Shown: positions 1 to 7,958 of the stretch, piece after piece | How positions within the stretch are numbered: the first letter of the stretch is position 1 | Layout: every line of letters begins with the position of its first letter | Source of the DNA: Magnetococcus sp. PR-3 | Lineage (GTDB): Bacteria; Pseudomonadota; Magnetococcia; Magnetococcales; Magnetococcaceae | NCBI RefSeq assembly: GCF_036689865.1 | Contig: NZ_JBAHUQ010000016.1 | Coordinates: forward strand, 1 to 64,000 | Length of the DNA: 64,000 nt | Direction of reading: 5' to 3' | The notes under the pieces: generated by a model | Databases searched by the model: none | Told to the model about the DNA's origin: nothing | What the model saw: only the letters and a program-made list of their open reading frames with translations | Program-made: the position numbers and the translations under genes

Positions 1-30
1 GGGGCTGCTTGTTTAAGCAGCCCCTTTTTT
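1..30 (+). terminator. Rho-independent terminator at left edge
   Basis: A perfect 10-bp stem (GGGGCTGCTT / AAGCAGCCCC) with a 4-nt loop is followed by six T on the + strand. It fits the end of a + strand gene lying left of the window. It may also end the leftward pilus operon whose last gene stops at 54, but bases beyond position 1 are not visible. Confidence 0.8.
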
Positions 31-53
31 ATCCTACCAGTGCATCGGCACAC

Positions 54-761
54 TTACATGTTATTTAACATACCCTTATAATTCTGAATCATTTTCAGAG
101 ACTCCAAAATATTGCCTGAGGAAGCCGCAGCACCGCTTGCAGCCGGTGCTGCCGGTGCGGCTGCCTCTGCTTTGGCAGGGTCAGGTACGGATGGTATAAT
201 CTCTTGTTGCTGTCTGACCTTTTTTTTGATCTCAATGGGGTTATGCACCTCCACCCATTGTAAAATTTCACGTCCGGCAATCAGCACTTTATCTGCCCGT
301 ACCGTACGGATCTTCGCACCATTGGCGATCTCATCACCCTCTTTATAGAGCTGGCCATCAATGACCGCAAAACGCTCATCGCCAGTGATAAAGGTCATAG
401 AGATAATACGCTTACGAAAATCCTCCGTCAGCGCTTTCATGCTATCCTGGCTCATGCGGATCGAGTCCTGAGAGAACCCCAGCATGATCATATTTACCCG
501 GCCACTCTCACGCCCTTGGGGTGTCCTGAGCTGCTTAAGCTTTGGCTCGTTGCGCTGGCGCAGATCATCCAAGGTTTTATCCGGCTTGGGCACAATGCCA
601 TATTTATCCCGCTTGGATACCGACTTGCTTTTGCCCGTAAAATAGTTCTTGGCAAACAACCCACCCGGACGTTGCTGAATGGTGTAGAAGTCGTAGCCAC
701 TATAGGCAATGCCCAATACCAGAACCAAGGATGCGGCCAAGCCCAGAAGTTTGGTTTTCAT
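54..761 (-). CDS. MshK/GspC-like pilus assembly protein, membrane anchored
   Basis: A 235-residue protein with one N-terminal membrane segment (about residues 5-22), then a charged linker and a small C-terminal beta-rich domain (about 120-170, around FITGDERFAVIDGQLYKEGD). That domain resembles the periplasmic domains of MshK, PilP and GspC, which link inner-membrane alignment proteins to a secretin. The last 40 residues are Ala/Pro-rich. It is the last gene of a leftward trio, and its start overlaps the stop of the PilM/GspL-like gene by 4 nt, so the two are probably translationally coupled. The MshK-like role rests on domain style and neighbours, not on a diagnostic motif, so the family name is tentative. 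Confidence 0.55.
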   Translation of the reverse strand: MKTKLLGLAASLVLVLGIAYSGYDFYTIQQRPGGLFAKNYFTGKSKSVSKRDKYGIVPKPDKTLDDLRQRNEPKLKQLRTPQGRESGRVNMIMLGFSQDSIRMSQDSMKALTEDFRKRIISMTFITGDERFAVIDGQLYKEGDEIANGAKIRTVRADKVLIAGREILQWVEVHNPIEIKKKVRQQQEIIPSVPDPAKAEAAAPAAPAASGAAASSGNILESLKMIQNYKGMLNNM

Positions 762-2179
762 GACTCAGCCTTTCGGCTTAAGGTGACCTTAAAGCTCAGC
801 TGCAAAATATCTGTATCCAACTGGCTTTTTTCAACCTTGTACCCTTTGGAGCGTAAGGTGTTCAAAAACTTCTCATGGTCCTTACTGGCAACGGAGAAAG
901 AGTTATTCACCCGCCCTTCAATCACCACCGAGGGGGTCTGATTTTCATGGGAGATCAGCAAGCGTAGTATTTGAATATTCCGGTCTGCACGGGCAAGGGA
1001 AAGATCGGCGATAATGCGTTTGGCATCATAGATCTGACTGAGCTTACTGAGCTGTTCAGAAAAGAGCACCACATCCTTTTGGCCTTCGGTGATCTCTTTA
1101 ACCTTTTCATCCTGCCCCAAGCTCGACTCAATCTTACGGGTTTCCGCCTTCATAAATGTGACGTTGCGCTCCAACCAAGTTTGGCCGAACAGCCCGCCAA
1201 CAACCAACAGCCAGACCGCAGCGGTTAACCAAGGAGAAACCCGAACACCGATATAGCTGGCAATGTCCAACTCTTTGTTGGCGGCATCCCACGAAGCCAG
1301 CAAAGATGTAACCTTTGGGATAGAGGTGACCAAAAAGCTGCCATCTTCCATGGCAAAGCGGGCCGGCGAGAGCACGTCGGTGGAGGCTTCCATAAACTCC
1401 GCCAGCTTGATCACCCAGGAGGTATCGGCACCCGCATCCACCAGTTCGGTCTCATCACCAACCCAACTGGTTTTATCATCCCCAGCAGCCGCGGTTTGGC
1501 CAAACCCGGTTGATGATGTCTGCCGGGTGGTTTGCCCAGCCCCCTCTTCCCCAGGTTCTGAGCGGAAGAACCCAAAGTGAACAACACGCTCAACTTTTTG
1601 GTGGCTCTGTTTTTCTAAAATTTTCAGCTCTTCAGAGATGGTCTCTGCCAGGGCCATTTTGGCTTCACTGGTTGCGGCGAAGGAGGACATACGCCCTGCA
1701 CCGAGGATGCGATCCTTCTTACCCACCATATAGTCTACATGGCGGTCATGTTCAAACATCACCACCACATTTTGTTTACTGCCATATTTGTTTAATGCCG
1801 CAAACAGCAGGGCATTAAATGAGAAGTTCAGGTGGACATCGCGACTTTCATAGGCCAGATCGTCATGCACAGCCATGATATCGCCAGGGACCACACTAAA
1901 TAGAATCTCGGTACTACTCTCACCACGTTTTTTCTTCCAATGGGTTAGGATGCGGCTGTTTTCATCCCCTTCCCCCATCTCCTGAAGCTTACGTTGAAGT
2001 TTAATTTCAGCATATTTGATCTGGGCATCCACCATCATCAGACGGGGAACCGAACCGTTGAAGTCAGAGATCAGCCAACGATCACCATCCACTTCGTTAA
2101 CGTCGGCAATATCCTGAGCCTTTTTAGGAGCCAGCATGACGCGCTGACCATCGACCTCTAGAATCAGTTTATTACTCAT
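758..2179 (-). CDS. PilM/GspL/MshI-like inner-membrane assembly protein
   Basis: A 473-residue protein. Residues 1-300 look like the actin-fold cytoplasmic domain of PilM/GspL/MshI. One membrane helix follows (about 316-336, with the WLLVVGGLFGQTWL core), then a periplasmic PilN/GspL-type coiled and ferredoxin-like region to the end. Such proteins couple the cytoplasmic ATPase to the periplasmic alignment complex in type IV pili and type II secretion. It overlaps the upstream PilO-like gene by 8 nt and the downstream MshK-like gene by 4 nt, giving a tight three-gene operon. A Thr/Ser/Gly-rich insert at about 205-250 interrupts the cytoplasmic part. I am fairly sure of the class and less sure of the exact orthologue. 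Confidence 0.6.
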   Translation of the reverse strand: MSNKLILEVDGQRVMLAPKKAQDIADVNEVDGDRWLISDFNGSVPRLMMVDAQIKYAEIKLQRKLQEMGEGDENSRILTHWKKKRGESSTEILFSVVPGDIMAVHDDLAYESRDVHLNFSFNALLFAALNKYGSKQNVVVMFEHDRHVDYMVGKKDRILGAGRMSSFAATSEAKMALAETISEELKILEKQSHQKVERVVHFGFFRSEPGEEGAGQTTRQTSSTGFGQTAAAGDDKTSWVGDETELVDAGADTSWVIKLAEFMEASTDVLSPARFAMEDGSFLVTSIPKVTSLLASWDAANKELDIASYIGVRVSPWLTAAVWLLVVGGLFGQTWLERNVTFMKAETRKIESSLGQDEKVKEITEGQKDVVLFSEQLSKLSQIYDAKRIIADLSLARADRNIQILRLLISHENQTPSVVIEGRVNNSFSVASKDHEKFLNTLRSKGYKVEKSQLDTDILQLSFKVTLSRKAES

Positions 2180-2672
2180 TTTGCTGATACACCAAATAGG
2201 TGCCCTTCAAAGTAACCATGACCTGACTGCCAGCGGGACCGGCCTCCTCGCTGCTTGCGGATTCCATCTTTTCTTTCATCACAGGGTGTTCACTCGATAG
2301 AATTTCAAATTTACTGGGATCATAATAAAAATGCCCCCCGTTGCGCGCGTTCTCCAACAAAAAGCCCATTTGAGAAACATCCACCATCCGTTCTTGAACA
2401 TCCACCTCGTAGCGCACCCAATCCCCGCGATCAATTCCAATATCCTGCGCGATCTGCACAAACGAGCTGACACGATCCTGGAAAGCTTGGTAGGTTTTTA
2501 CATTTCTGAGATATTGCTTGTAGTGTTCACGCTTACGTTTGACCAAATCCCTGGCTTTTTCAGCTTTGGTATATTGGGTATACATATCCATGGTACCACT
2601 GAGCACAAAGGGCAAAAGCCCCGCCCCAACCACCGCCAAAGTAAGAATAACAAGCCTTAATATCAACAACAT
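2172..2672 (-). CDS. PilO/GspM/MshJ-like alignment protein
   Basis: A 166-residue protein with one N-terminal transmembrane helix (about 3-25), a charged coiled-coil stretch (about 35-75) and a short alpha/beta periplasmic domain. This is the layout of PilO, GspM and MshJ, bitopic proteins that pair with the PilN/GspL periplasmic domain. It is the first gene of the leftward PilO-PilM/L-MshK-like trio and is divergent from the prepilin gene. The order here (J-, I-, K-like) differs from the I-J-K order known for the Vibrio MSHA operon. Sequence similarity in this family is always weak; the call rests on topology and position. Confidence 0.5.
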   Translation of the reverse strand: MLLILRLVILTLAVVGAGLLPFVLSGTMDMYTQYTKAEKARDLVKRKREHYKQYLRNVKTYQAFQDRVSSFVQIAQDIGIDRGDWVRYEVDVQERMVDVSQMGFLLENARNGGHFYYDPSKFEILSSEHPVMKEKMESASSEEAGPAGSQVMVTLKGTYLVYQQNE

Positions 2673-2842
2673 AACACAGCCCTAACTTAGAATGGCCCTT
2701 TACCGTCAAAGATCACAACGACCCATACGACACCAACCAACAGCCGAAGCCATGAGAGCATGATAGACCCCCACCTGCAGTGATGCCACCTTTGAGTTGG
2801 AATAACCTTTTTTTGACGCCATCTCCCACACAGTTTCAACAC

Positions 2843-2860
2843 CTTGTCAGACCTGACAAG
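2843..2860. promoter_or_regulatory. 18-bp palindrome, candidate operator
   Basis: CTTGTCAG-AC-CTGACAAG is a perfect 8-bp inverted repeat with a 2-bp spacer, sitting between the divergent pilin and PilO-like genes. The symmetry and the TTGT...ACAA ends suit a dimeric helix-turn-helix repressor of GntR/FadR type. The cognate regulator is not in view, so the function is inferred. Confidence 0.45.
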
Positions 2861-2942
2861 ATGACATCTACGGCTTTTGCAACAAATAGACCTAAAGCCT
2901 TATGCCTTCATGAGTAAAAATACGCAACTTTTCACTCTTATC

Positions 2943-2970
2943 TTGACACAAAGCAGTGAAACGCTAAACT
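2943..2970 (+). promoter_or_regulatory. Putative sigma-70 promoter of prepilin gene
   Basis: A consensus TTGACA at 2943-2948 is followed after 16 nt by TAAACT (2965-2970), a 4/6 match to the -10 box. It points at the prepilin gene and leaves a leader of roughly 130 nt before the ATG at 3111. Confidence 0.4.
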
Positions 2971-3110
2971 CGACGCTGGGGTTGGACGATACAAATAAGG
3001 CACATGAACACCAGACTTCCTTCTTAACTTGCGTTAAGTGGTGATCATGGGAACTGAAATCCAAACCAGTTTATTTGCCCGTTTATAGCAGCTGCACAGG
3101 AGCACGCACC

Positions 3111-3752
3111 ATGTTAAGTTTTATTAAGAAATATGAAGAGCGGAAACAATCCGGTTTTACGCTTATGGAAATGGCCATCGTTTTGGTGGTAATCGGCTTG
3201 ATTCTTGGTGCCGTATCCATTGGTAAAGATCTGCAGCGTAATGCAGAATACCGTAAGATCACCAACAAGTTTGTCGGCCAGTGGGCTCAAGCCTACAACC
3301 AGTATTATGAGCGCACAGGCGTTGTTCCTGGCGACGTATTGATTGCCCCAACCGGCATTTCATTGATTGCAGATGATAATGCGGGCGCTGTACCAACCTT
3401 CTTCCAAAATGCCGGTATTCGTGTCCCCAGCGGTCGTGGTGCAGGCAACGAGAACGAGTACCTTTATTATGATCCTCAGGGTATTCCTCAGACACTGATC
3501 ATTGACTTTCTAAACATTCAGGATGGCACAGCCAACGGTCTGGTGGGTAACTTAATGCGCCTTCAGGGCTTGGACCCTGTGCTTCTGTCGGTCTTTGAAG
3601 CCTCCATTGACGGCATTGTGAATGTAGCTGGCGGTGTATTCCGCTGCGATACCGCCGGTGTCGATGGTGGTACAGCCAACGCCCTAGTGGCTGAAGAGCA
3701 GGTCAACGCCGCAGCCAACTTGGCAACCTGCTACTATAAAATGCAGCAGTAA
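3111..3752 (+). CDS. Prepilin-type (MSHA/T2SS-like) major pilin candidate
   Basis: A 213-residue prepilin. The leader of 15 residues (MLSFIKKYEERKQSG) ends in Gly and is followed by FTLMEMAIVLVVIG. That is a classical prepilin peptidase site with Glu at +5 and a long hydrophobic helix. An earlier in-frame ATG at 3075 exists, but the AGGAG at 3098-3102 and the position of the cleavage site favour 3111. The mature C-terminal part has two Cys (in FRCDTAG and ATCYY) that could form the usual disulfide loop. It is divergent from the PilO-like trio and followed at once by a strong terminator, so it is transcribed alone, as expected for an abundant pilin. No prepilin peptidase gene is in the window. 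Confidence 0.85.
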   Translation: MLSFIKKYEERKQSGFTLMEMAIVLVVIGLILGAVSIGKDLQRNAEYRKITNKFVGQWAQAYNQYYERTGVVPGDVLIAPTGISLIADDNAGAVPTFFQNAGIRVPSGRGAGNENEYLYYDPQGIPQTLIIDFLNIQDGTANGLVGNLMRLQGLDPVLLSVFEASIDGIVNVAGGVFRCDTAGVDGGTANALVAEEQVNAAANLATCYYKMQQ

Positions 3753-3776
3753 GCGAGCAAAGCGGTTACTGATCGT

Positions 3777-3812
3777 TAAAAAGAGCGTCAGCTTGTGCTG
3801 ACGCTCTTTTTT
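3777..3812 (+). terminator. Terminator of prepilin gene
   Basis: AAGAGCGTCAGC / GCTGACGCTCTT forms a 12-bp perfect stem with a 4-nt loop, followed by T6 and preceded by A5. It starts about 25 nt after the pilin stop codon. Confidence 0.9.
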
Positions 3813-5036
3813 ATGGCCCCTCTTTTTTTACCCGCACCTAGTGACCGATCCCCCCAGAGCATACCGCATCAGACCATGCTGAGACACAACAGCCCTCTTG
3901 ATATCTGAGTTCGCCGCAAAGCCCGCTAAACCGCACGCACCCTCCCCTTCATGGCCAGTTTCCCCCCCCAAGCCCCTAACGTGTACCAAGCCAAGTGAAC
4001 AGTCGTGCCTCTTCAAACCATAAGGGGCAATATCAAACAAGGGTGATTCAAACAGGTGTCAAAGTACGTTCCCGTCGGCAGGCTTAGCGGCAAGCCAAAG
4101 GTTGGAACAAAACGCATGTTGACGACGACTGGCTTGTTAGCGCGAAGCCACTCGGTAGAACAGAAGCATGGTCAGGTGTGACGGCCCAAAACCACCGGGT
4201 AGCCCCCAAAAGCATCATCGTTTAGACGGGCTTGATGGTTTAAAGCCGCGTGGTCAAACACAAAGGGCGGTCGCATCGACGGGCTTGGTGGTGTGAAGCC
4301 GTATGGTCGAACAGAAGTCTGTCCGCATCGGCGGGCTTGGTGGTGTGAAGCCGTGTGGTCGAACAGAAGTCTGTCCGCATCGGCGGGCTTGGTGGTGTGA
4401 AGCTATCGAGCAGGATACATGCATGTCCGTACAGTCAGACTTCTCGTCAGAAACCACCGGGTAAACAGAAGTCTGTCCGCATCGGCGGGCTTGGTGGTGT
4501 GAAGCCACATGGTCAAACAGAAGTCTGTCCGCATCGGCGGGCTTGGTGGTTTGAAACCACCGGGTTGATCAGCATCGGCGGGCTTGGTGGTGTGAAGCCA
4601 CATGGTCAAACAGAAGTCTGTCCGCATCGGCGGGCTTGGTGGTTGAAACGGCTGGGTTGATCAGCATCAGCGGGCTTGGTGGCCCAAAGCTATCGAGCAG
4701 GATACATGCCTGTCCGTACAGTCAGACTTCTCGTCAGAAACCACCGGGCAAACAGAAGTCTGTACGCATCAGCGGGCTTGGTGGTTTGAAACCACCGGGT
4801 TGATCAGCATCGGCGGGCTTGGTGGTGTGAAGCCGTGTGGTCGAACAGAAGTCTGTCCGCATCGGCGGGCTTGGTGGTTGAAACGGCCGGAGAACAAAAG
4901 GCGCGTTCGCGTCGGCGGGTTTACCGGTCACACAGAGCACACAAGACGCCAACCCCATGCATCCATGCCCGAGCTTAAGGCATACCCCCAACCGGCCTTC
5001 TTTGCGCCACGGACGACAAGTTACCGCGAAGGGAGG
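3813..5036. other. 1.2-kb gene-free stretch around the repeat array
   Basis: No believable gene lies between the pilin terminator and the GspF-family gene. The middle (about 4209-4935) is the nested repeat array. Flanks at about 4040-4200 hold weaker, partly decayed similar words such as GTCGGCAGGCTTAGCGG. The rest shows nothing recognisable. Confidence 0.75.
4209..4935. repeat. Nested intergenic repeat array with hairpin units
   Basis: Twelve clear copies plus one decayed copy of a core (GCATCGGCGGGCTTGGTGGT and variants) have GGG marks at 4228, 4281, 4333, 4385, 4487, 4539, 4580, 4632, 4672, 4774, 4815, 4867 and about 4917. Spacing takes only a few values: about 52, 40-41 or 102 bp. A 287-bp higher-order copy is visible (4385 to 4672, 4487 to 4774). 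Many units can fold: GGCTT...AAGCC, or GGTGGTT-TGA-AACCACC. The two 102-bp modules carry CAGACTTCT, the reverse complement of the AGAAGTCTG found in the 52-bp modules. The array sits between convergent genes (pilin end and mshG-like stop). Reading frames through it give only low-complexity peptides and look non-coding. Confidence 0.85.
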
Positions 5037-6263
5037 TTAGATATTTTTAATCAATGTGTAGAGCGGAGCAAAGAGTGCCATAGCCAGGGCGATAAACATG
5101 CCCCCCCCCACCACAATGGCAATAGGCTCCACCAGTTTACCAATGTTACTCACCAGTTCCTCAAGCTTAACCCGGTAATCTTCTGCAATAAACTCAAGCT
5201 GTTCACTTAAGGTACCAGACTGTTCACCCACACCGATCATCCGCACCACAAAGCTGGGGAAAATACCCACCTTCTCAAAAGACTCCCGCAAACCAATACC
5301 GGATACGAGGTTCTCCTGCACCTGATCCAGATAGTTCCGGTAGACCTCGTTGGGGATCGCCTCTTTCAACACCTGCAGAGTACGCATAACATCCACACCT
5401 GCACGCAACATCATACTCATGTACTGGGTGATAAAGGCTAAGTTAAAGGCGACAATAATGACCTTAAAGATCGGGGTGTGCATCAGTACCTTTTGAATTA
5501 ACACCCGCACTTTAGAGCTGGACTTGACCAACGCCACGATCGAACCGACCACCCCAAAAATGGTCCCAAAGAGCAGGCCAATATTGGCTTTAACCCAGAC
5601 CGAACCTGCAATAACCCACTGGGTAAAGGCCGGTAGATCCAACTGGAACTGTTTAAACATATTGGCCATGGGGGGAACTACCAGATAGATCCAGAAGAAC
5701 ATGGCCCCAAAAATGGCGATAAACATAAAGGTTGGGTAGGTCATGGCGCTTTTGGTATCACGCCGGATCTTATCCATTTTTTGGGTATGCGCTGCTGCAT
5801 CTCGTACGGTTTGGTCCAGGCTACCGGTCTCCTCCCCCAAACGAACAAGAAACACCAGTGTTTCAGGAAAATAGCGGGGAAAAGCCGCCAGCGCTTCGGT
5901 CAGGTTGGAGCCCGCCTCTACCCGCATGACCAATTGCTGTCCAACTTTGGCTAAGGTGGGGTTATCGTGGTCGGCCAGGGTATCTTTAAGACAGGCAATA
6001 AGCGGAATACCAGCTTTGAGCATAACCGCCATGTTGGTCAGGGCCTCCGCCAGGACCTCCATGGTGACCTCTTTTTCAAAGGTGTGCACCAACAGGCCAA
6101 CAATAGCCCCCACCGCATTGCTTAACTGTTTAACAACAATGACGGTGTGGCCCTGCTGCTCCAGATAGGTCGTCGCTGAAATGGGGTTGTCGTAGGGCAG
6201 ATCAACAAAGCCACCCTCAATGGGACCATCCTTGCTTAAGTACTTGTAGTAAAAGTAGCCCAT
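5037..6263 (-). CDS. mshG: GspF/PilC/MshG-family inner-membrane platform protein
   Basis: A 408-residue protein with two T2SSF-type domains (about residues 70-195 and 270-395). Membrane helices lie near 180-200, 225-250 and at the C-terminus (about 375-400). Each domain has the family pattern of a helical bundle around GxPL and GxxL(R/T)E(A/S) words (KAGIPLIACL; VSGIGLRESFEK). Platform proteins sit in the inner membrane beneath the pilus or pseudopilus and interact with the hexameric ATPase, here encoded 39 nt upstream. The length matches GspF/PilC/MshG. It is the last gene of the secretin-TPR-MshM-MshE-like operon and is followed by the repeat array. I see no clear terminator. Confidence 0.85.
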   Translation of the reverse strand: MGYFYYKYLSKDGPIEGGFVDLPYDNPISATTYLEQQGHTVIVVKQLSNAVGAIVGLLVHTFEKEVTMEVLAEALTNMAVMLKAGIPLIACLKDTLADHDNPTLAKVGQQLVMRVEAGSNLTEALAAFPRYFPETLVFLVRLGEETGSLDQTVRDAAAHTQKMDKIRRDTKSAMTYPTFMFIAIFGAMFFWIYLVVPPMANMFKQFQLDLPAFTQWVIAGSVWVKANIGLLFGTIFGVVGSIVALVKSSSKVRVLIQKVLMHTPIFKVIIVAFNLAFITQYMSMMLRAGVDVMRTLQVLKEAIPNEVYRNYLDQVQENLVSGIGLRESFEKVGIFPSFVVRMIGVGEQSGTLSEQLEFIAEDYRVKLEELVSNIGKLVEPIAIVVGGGMFIALAMALFAPLYTLIKNI

Positions 6264-6302
6264 ACCATTACCCCATCGTTAGAGCGCCCTAACAGGCACC
6301 CC

Positions 6303-7958
6303 TTAATAACCCAGAACCCGAACCACTTCAGAGAACGAGACATCCCCCCGAATCATCTTCGCATGGGCACAGGTGGCAATTTCACGATACCCATGATCCA
6401 CCGCAATACGGCGCATGGTATCCAGGGTGGCATCCTTACCAATTTCAACCGCCAGTTCAGGGAAAGAGCGCAGCACCTCATAAACCAGCGTACGACCATG
6501 AAAGCCCGTACCAAAGCAGGTTTCACACCCCACCCCCCGGTAAAGTGTATCCACCCCTTCAAGCTTTAGATAATCCAGCTCTTCCTGACTGGGGGTATAG
6601 GCCTCTTTACAGTTGGGGCAGATTTTACGGACCAAGCGCTGACTCACCACCCCCACGAGGGAGTCGGCCAACATAAAGGGCGCAATACCCAAAGAGCGCA
6701 AACGCGGCAACGCACCAAACGCGGTATTGGTGTGCAGGGTAGAGAGCACCAAGTGACCTGTTTCCGAGGCGGATACCGCGGTCTCTGCGGTCTCTTTATC
6801 GCGGATCTCACCGACCAGGATCACGTCAGGATCATGCCGCAAAAAGTGACGCACAGCACTGGAGAAGGTGTAACCCGCCTTGACGTTAATCTGGGTTTGA
6901 CGCATCAAAGGAATGCGGTATTCGATGGGGTTTTCCACCGTCATCACATTCTTTTCTGTCAGGTTAAGCGCACGTACCGCGGCATAGAGCGTGGTGGTTT
7001 TACCCGAACCGGTGGGACCTGTAAGCAAAACAATCCCAAAGGGTTCGTTAAAGATCTGCCGAACCAGCTCAATATCATCCGGCTCAAAGCCCAACTGCGG
7101 CAGGCCCATAAAATCACTCTTAGCGGGCAACAGACGCAACACCATATTCTCCCCATAGGGACAAACGGTGGTGGAGACACGAAAATCGTAGTGGTTGGTT
7201 AGAATGGTCTCACCAAAACTACCATCCTGGGGCAAACGCTGTTCAGCAATATCCATATCCGCCCGCATTTTCAACGTGGTAACGACCCGTTTCATGCTGG
7301 AGGGCAGTGAGAACATGGGGCGCAACACACCATCGATACGGAAGGCGATATTAATCGCCCGGTCCATGGGTCGTATATGGACGTCAGAAGCACGGGTTTT
7401 AACCGCTAACTGGAACAGATGGCTGATGAAGTTATCCAGATTACGGACATCATCCTTATCCATACCCAGCAGCTGGATCTCCCGTTCAAGCAGTTTTTCA
7501 ACGGGGTTTTCCAAAAAGTAGTAATAGTACTGTACGGCATTACGGATTTTGCCTTTTTCCCCTTGGTAGAAAAAGGGCTTTAATCCCGTATGGCGGGTAA
7601 TCAACTTATCCAGCGCCACCACATCATCTGCGGCCGTTACGCACTCAATGGCCCCTTCAATACTATCATGACGCATGGGCAAAAAGTCGTTCTGCTCACA
7701 GATATTGCGGTTGAACAAACGCAAACTCTCTTCGGCAGGCCGAACCGCATTAATATCCAGGTAAGGCCGATCTTCCTGTTCAGAGATGGTGGTGGCAACG
7801 TCGTATTGAGAGACAAAGCCCAGCCGTTCCAAAATCTCACCCACACGCTCTTTGGTGATCTTCTGGTCCTGCAAAGCCAGTTCAATATGTGCATCCGAGA
7901 TCAGCCCCTTCTCCTGAAGGAGCATACCTATGGGTTTTTTACGCGGTGCATCATTCAT
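6303..7958 (-). CDS. mshE: PilB/GspE/MshE-type assembly ATPase
   Basis: A 551-residue hexameric secretion/pilus ATPase. The N-terminal MshEN-like region (about 8-60) has two motifs of the type known to bind c-di-GMP in MshE. The first lacks the usual Arg before Gly (PIGMLLQEKGLIS); the second keeps it (RVGEILERLGFVS). The ATPase core has Walker A GPTGSGKT (314-321), a Walker B/Asp box near 376-387 (DPDVILVGEIRD) and a His box around 402-409. A zinc motif uses Cys447, Cys450, Cys478 and Cys481. The four Cys and the extension module are typical of extension, not retraction, ATPases; no PilT-like gene is seen. The start overlaps the MshM-like stop by 4 nt (ATGA). Confidence 0.9.
   Translation of the reverse strand: MNDAPRKKPIGMLLQEKGLISDAHIELALQDQKITKERVGEILERLGFVSQYDVATTISEQEDRPYLDINAVRPAEESLRLFNRNICEQNDFLPMRHDSIEGAIECVTAADDVVALDKLITRHTGLKPFFYQGEKGKIRNAVQYYYYFLENPVEKLLEREIQLLGMDKDDVRNLDNFISHLFQLAVKTRASDVHIRPMDRAINIAFRIDGVLRPMFSLPSSMKRVVTTLKMRADMDIAEQRLPQDGSFGETILTNHYDFRVSTTVCPYGENMVLRLLPAKSDFMGLPQLGFEPDDIELVRQIFNEPFGIVLLTGPTGSGKTTTLYAAVRALNLTEKNVMTVENPIEYRIPLMRQTQINVKAGYTFSSAVRHFLRHDPDVILVGEIRDKETAETAVSASETGHLVLSTLHTNTAFGALPRLRSLGIAPFMLADSLVGVVSQRLVRKICPNCKEAYTPSQEELDYLKLEGVDTLYRGVGCETCFGTGFHGRTLVYEVLRSFPELAVEIGKDATLDTMRRIAVDHGYREIATCAHAKMIRGDVSFSEVVRVLGY

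Larger units (their letters stand above)
2673..3110. other. 438-bp divergent intergenic region (pilin / PilO-like)
   Basis: A non-coding region between two divergent pilus genes. It holds an 18-bp palindrome (2843-2860) and a sigma-70-like promoter facing the prepilin (2943-2970), both listed separately. No convincing small gene was found. Confidence 0.7.

Noticed and set aside
2910-3044. 44-codon small gene upstream of the prepilin
   Set aside because: There is no ribosome site, and the frame overlaps the proposed promoter.
4228-4917. CRISPR array
   Set aside because: Unit spacings vary among 40, 52 and 102 bp, the 'spacers' themselves repeat, and no cas gene is near.
4254-4991. Open reading frames through the repeat array on both strands
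   Set aside because: They encode only repeated peptide words (KPPSPPMRTDFC-like), lack ribosome sites and exist because the DNA unit repeats.
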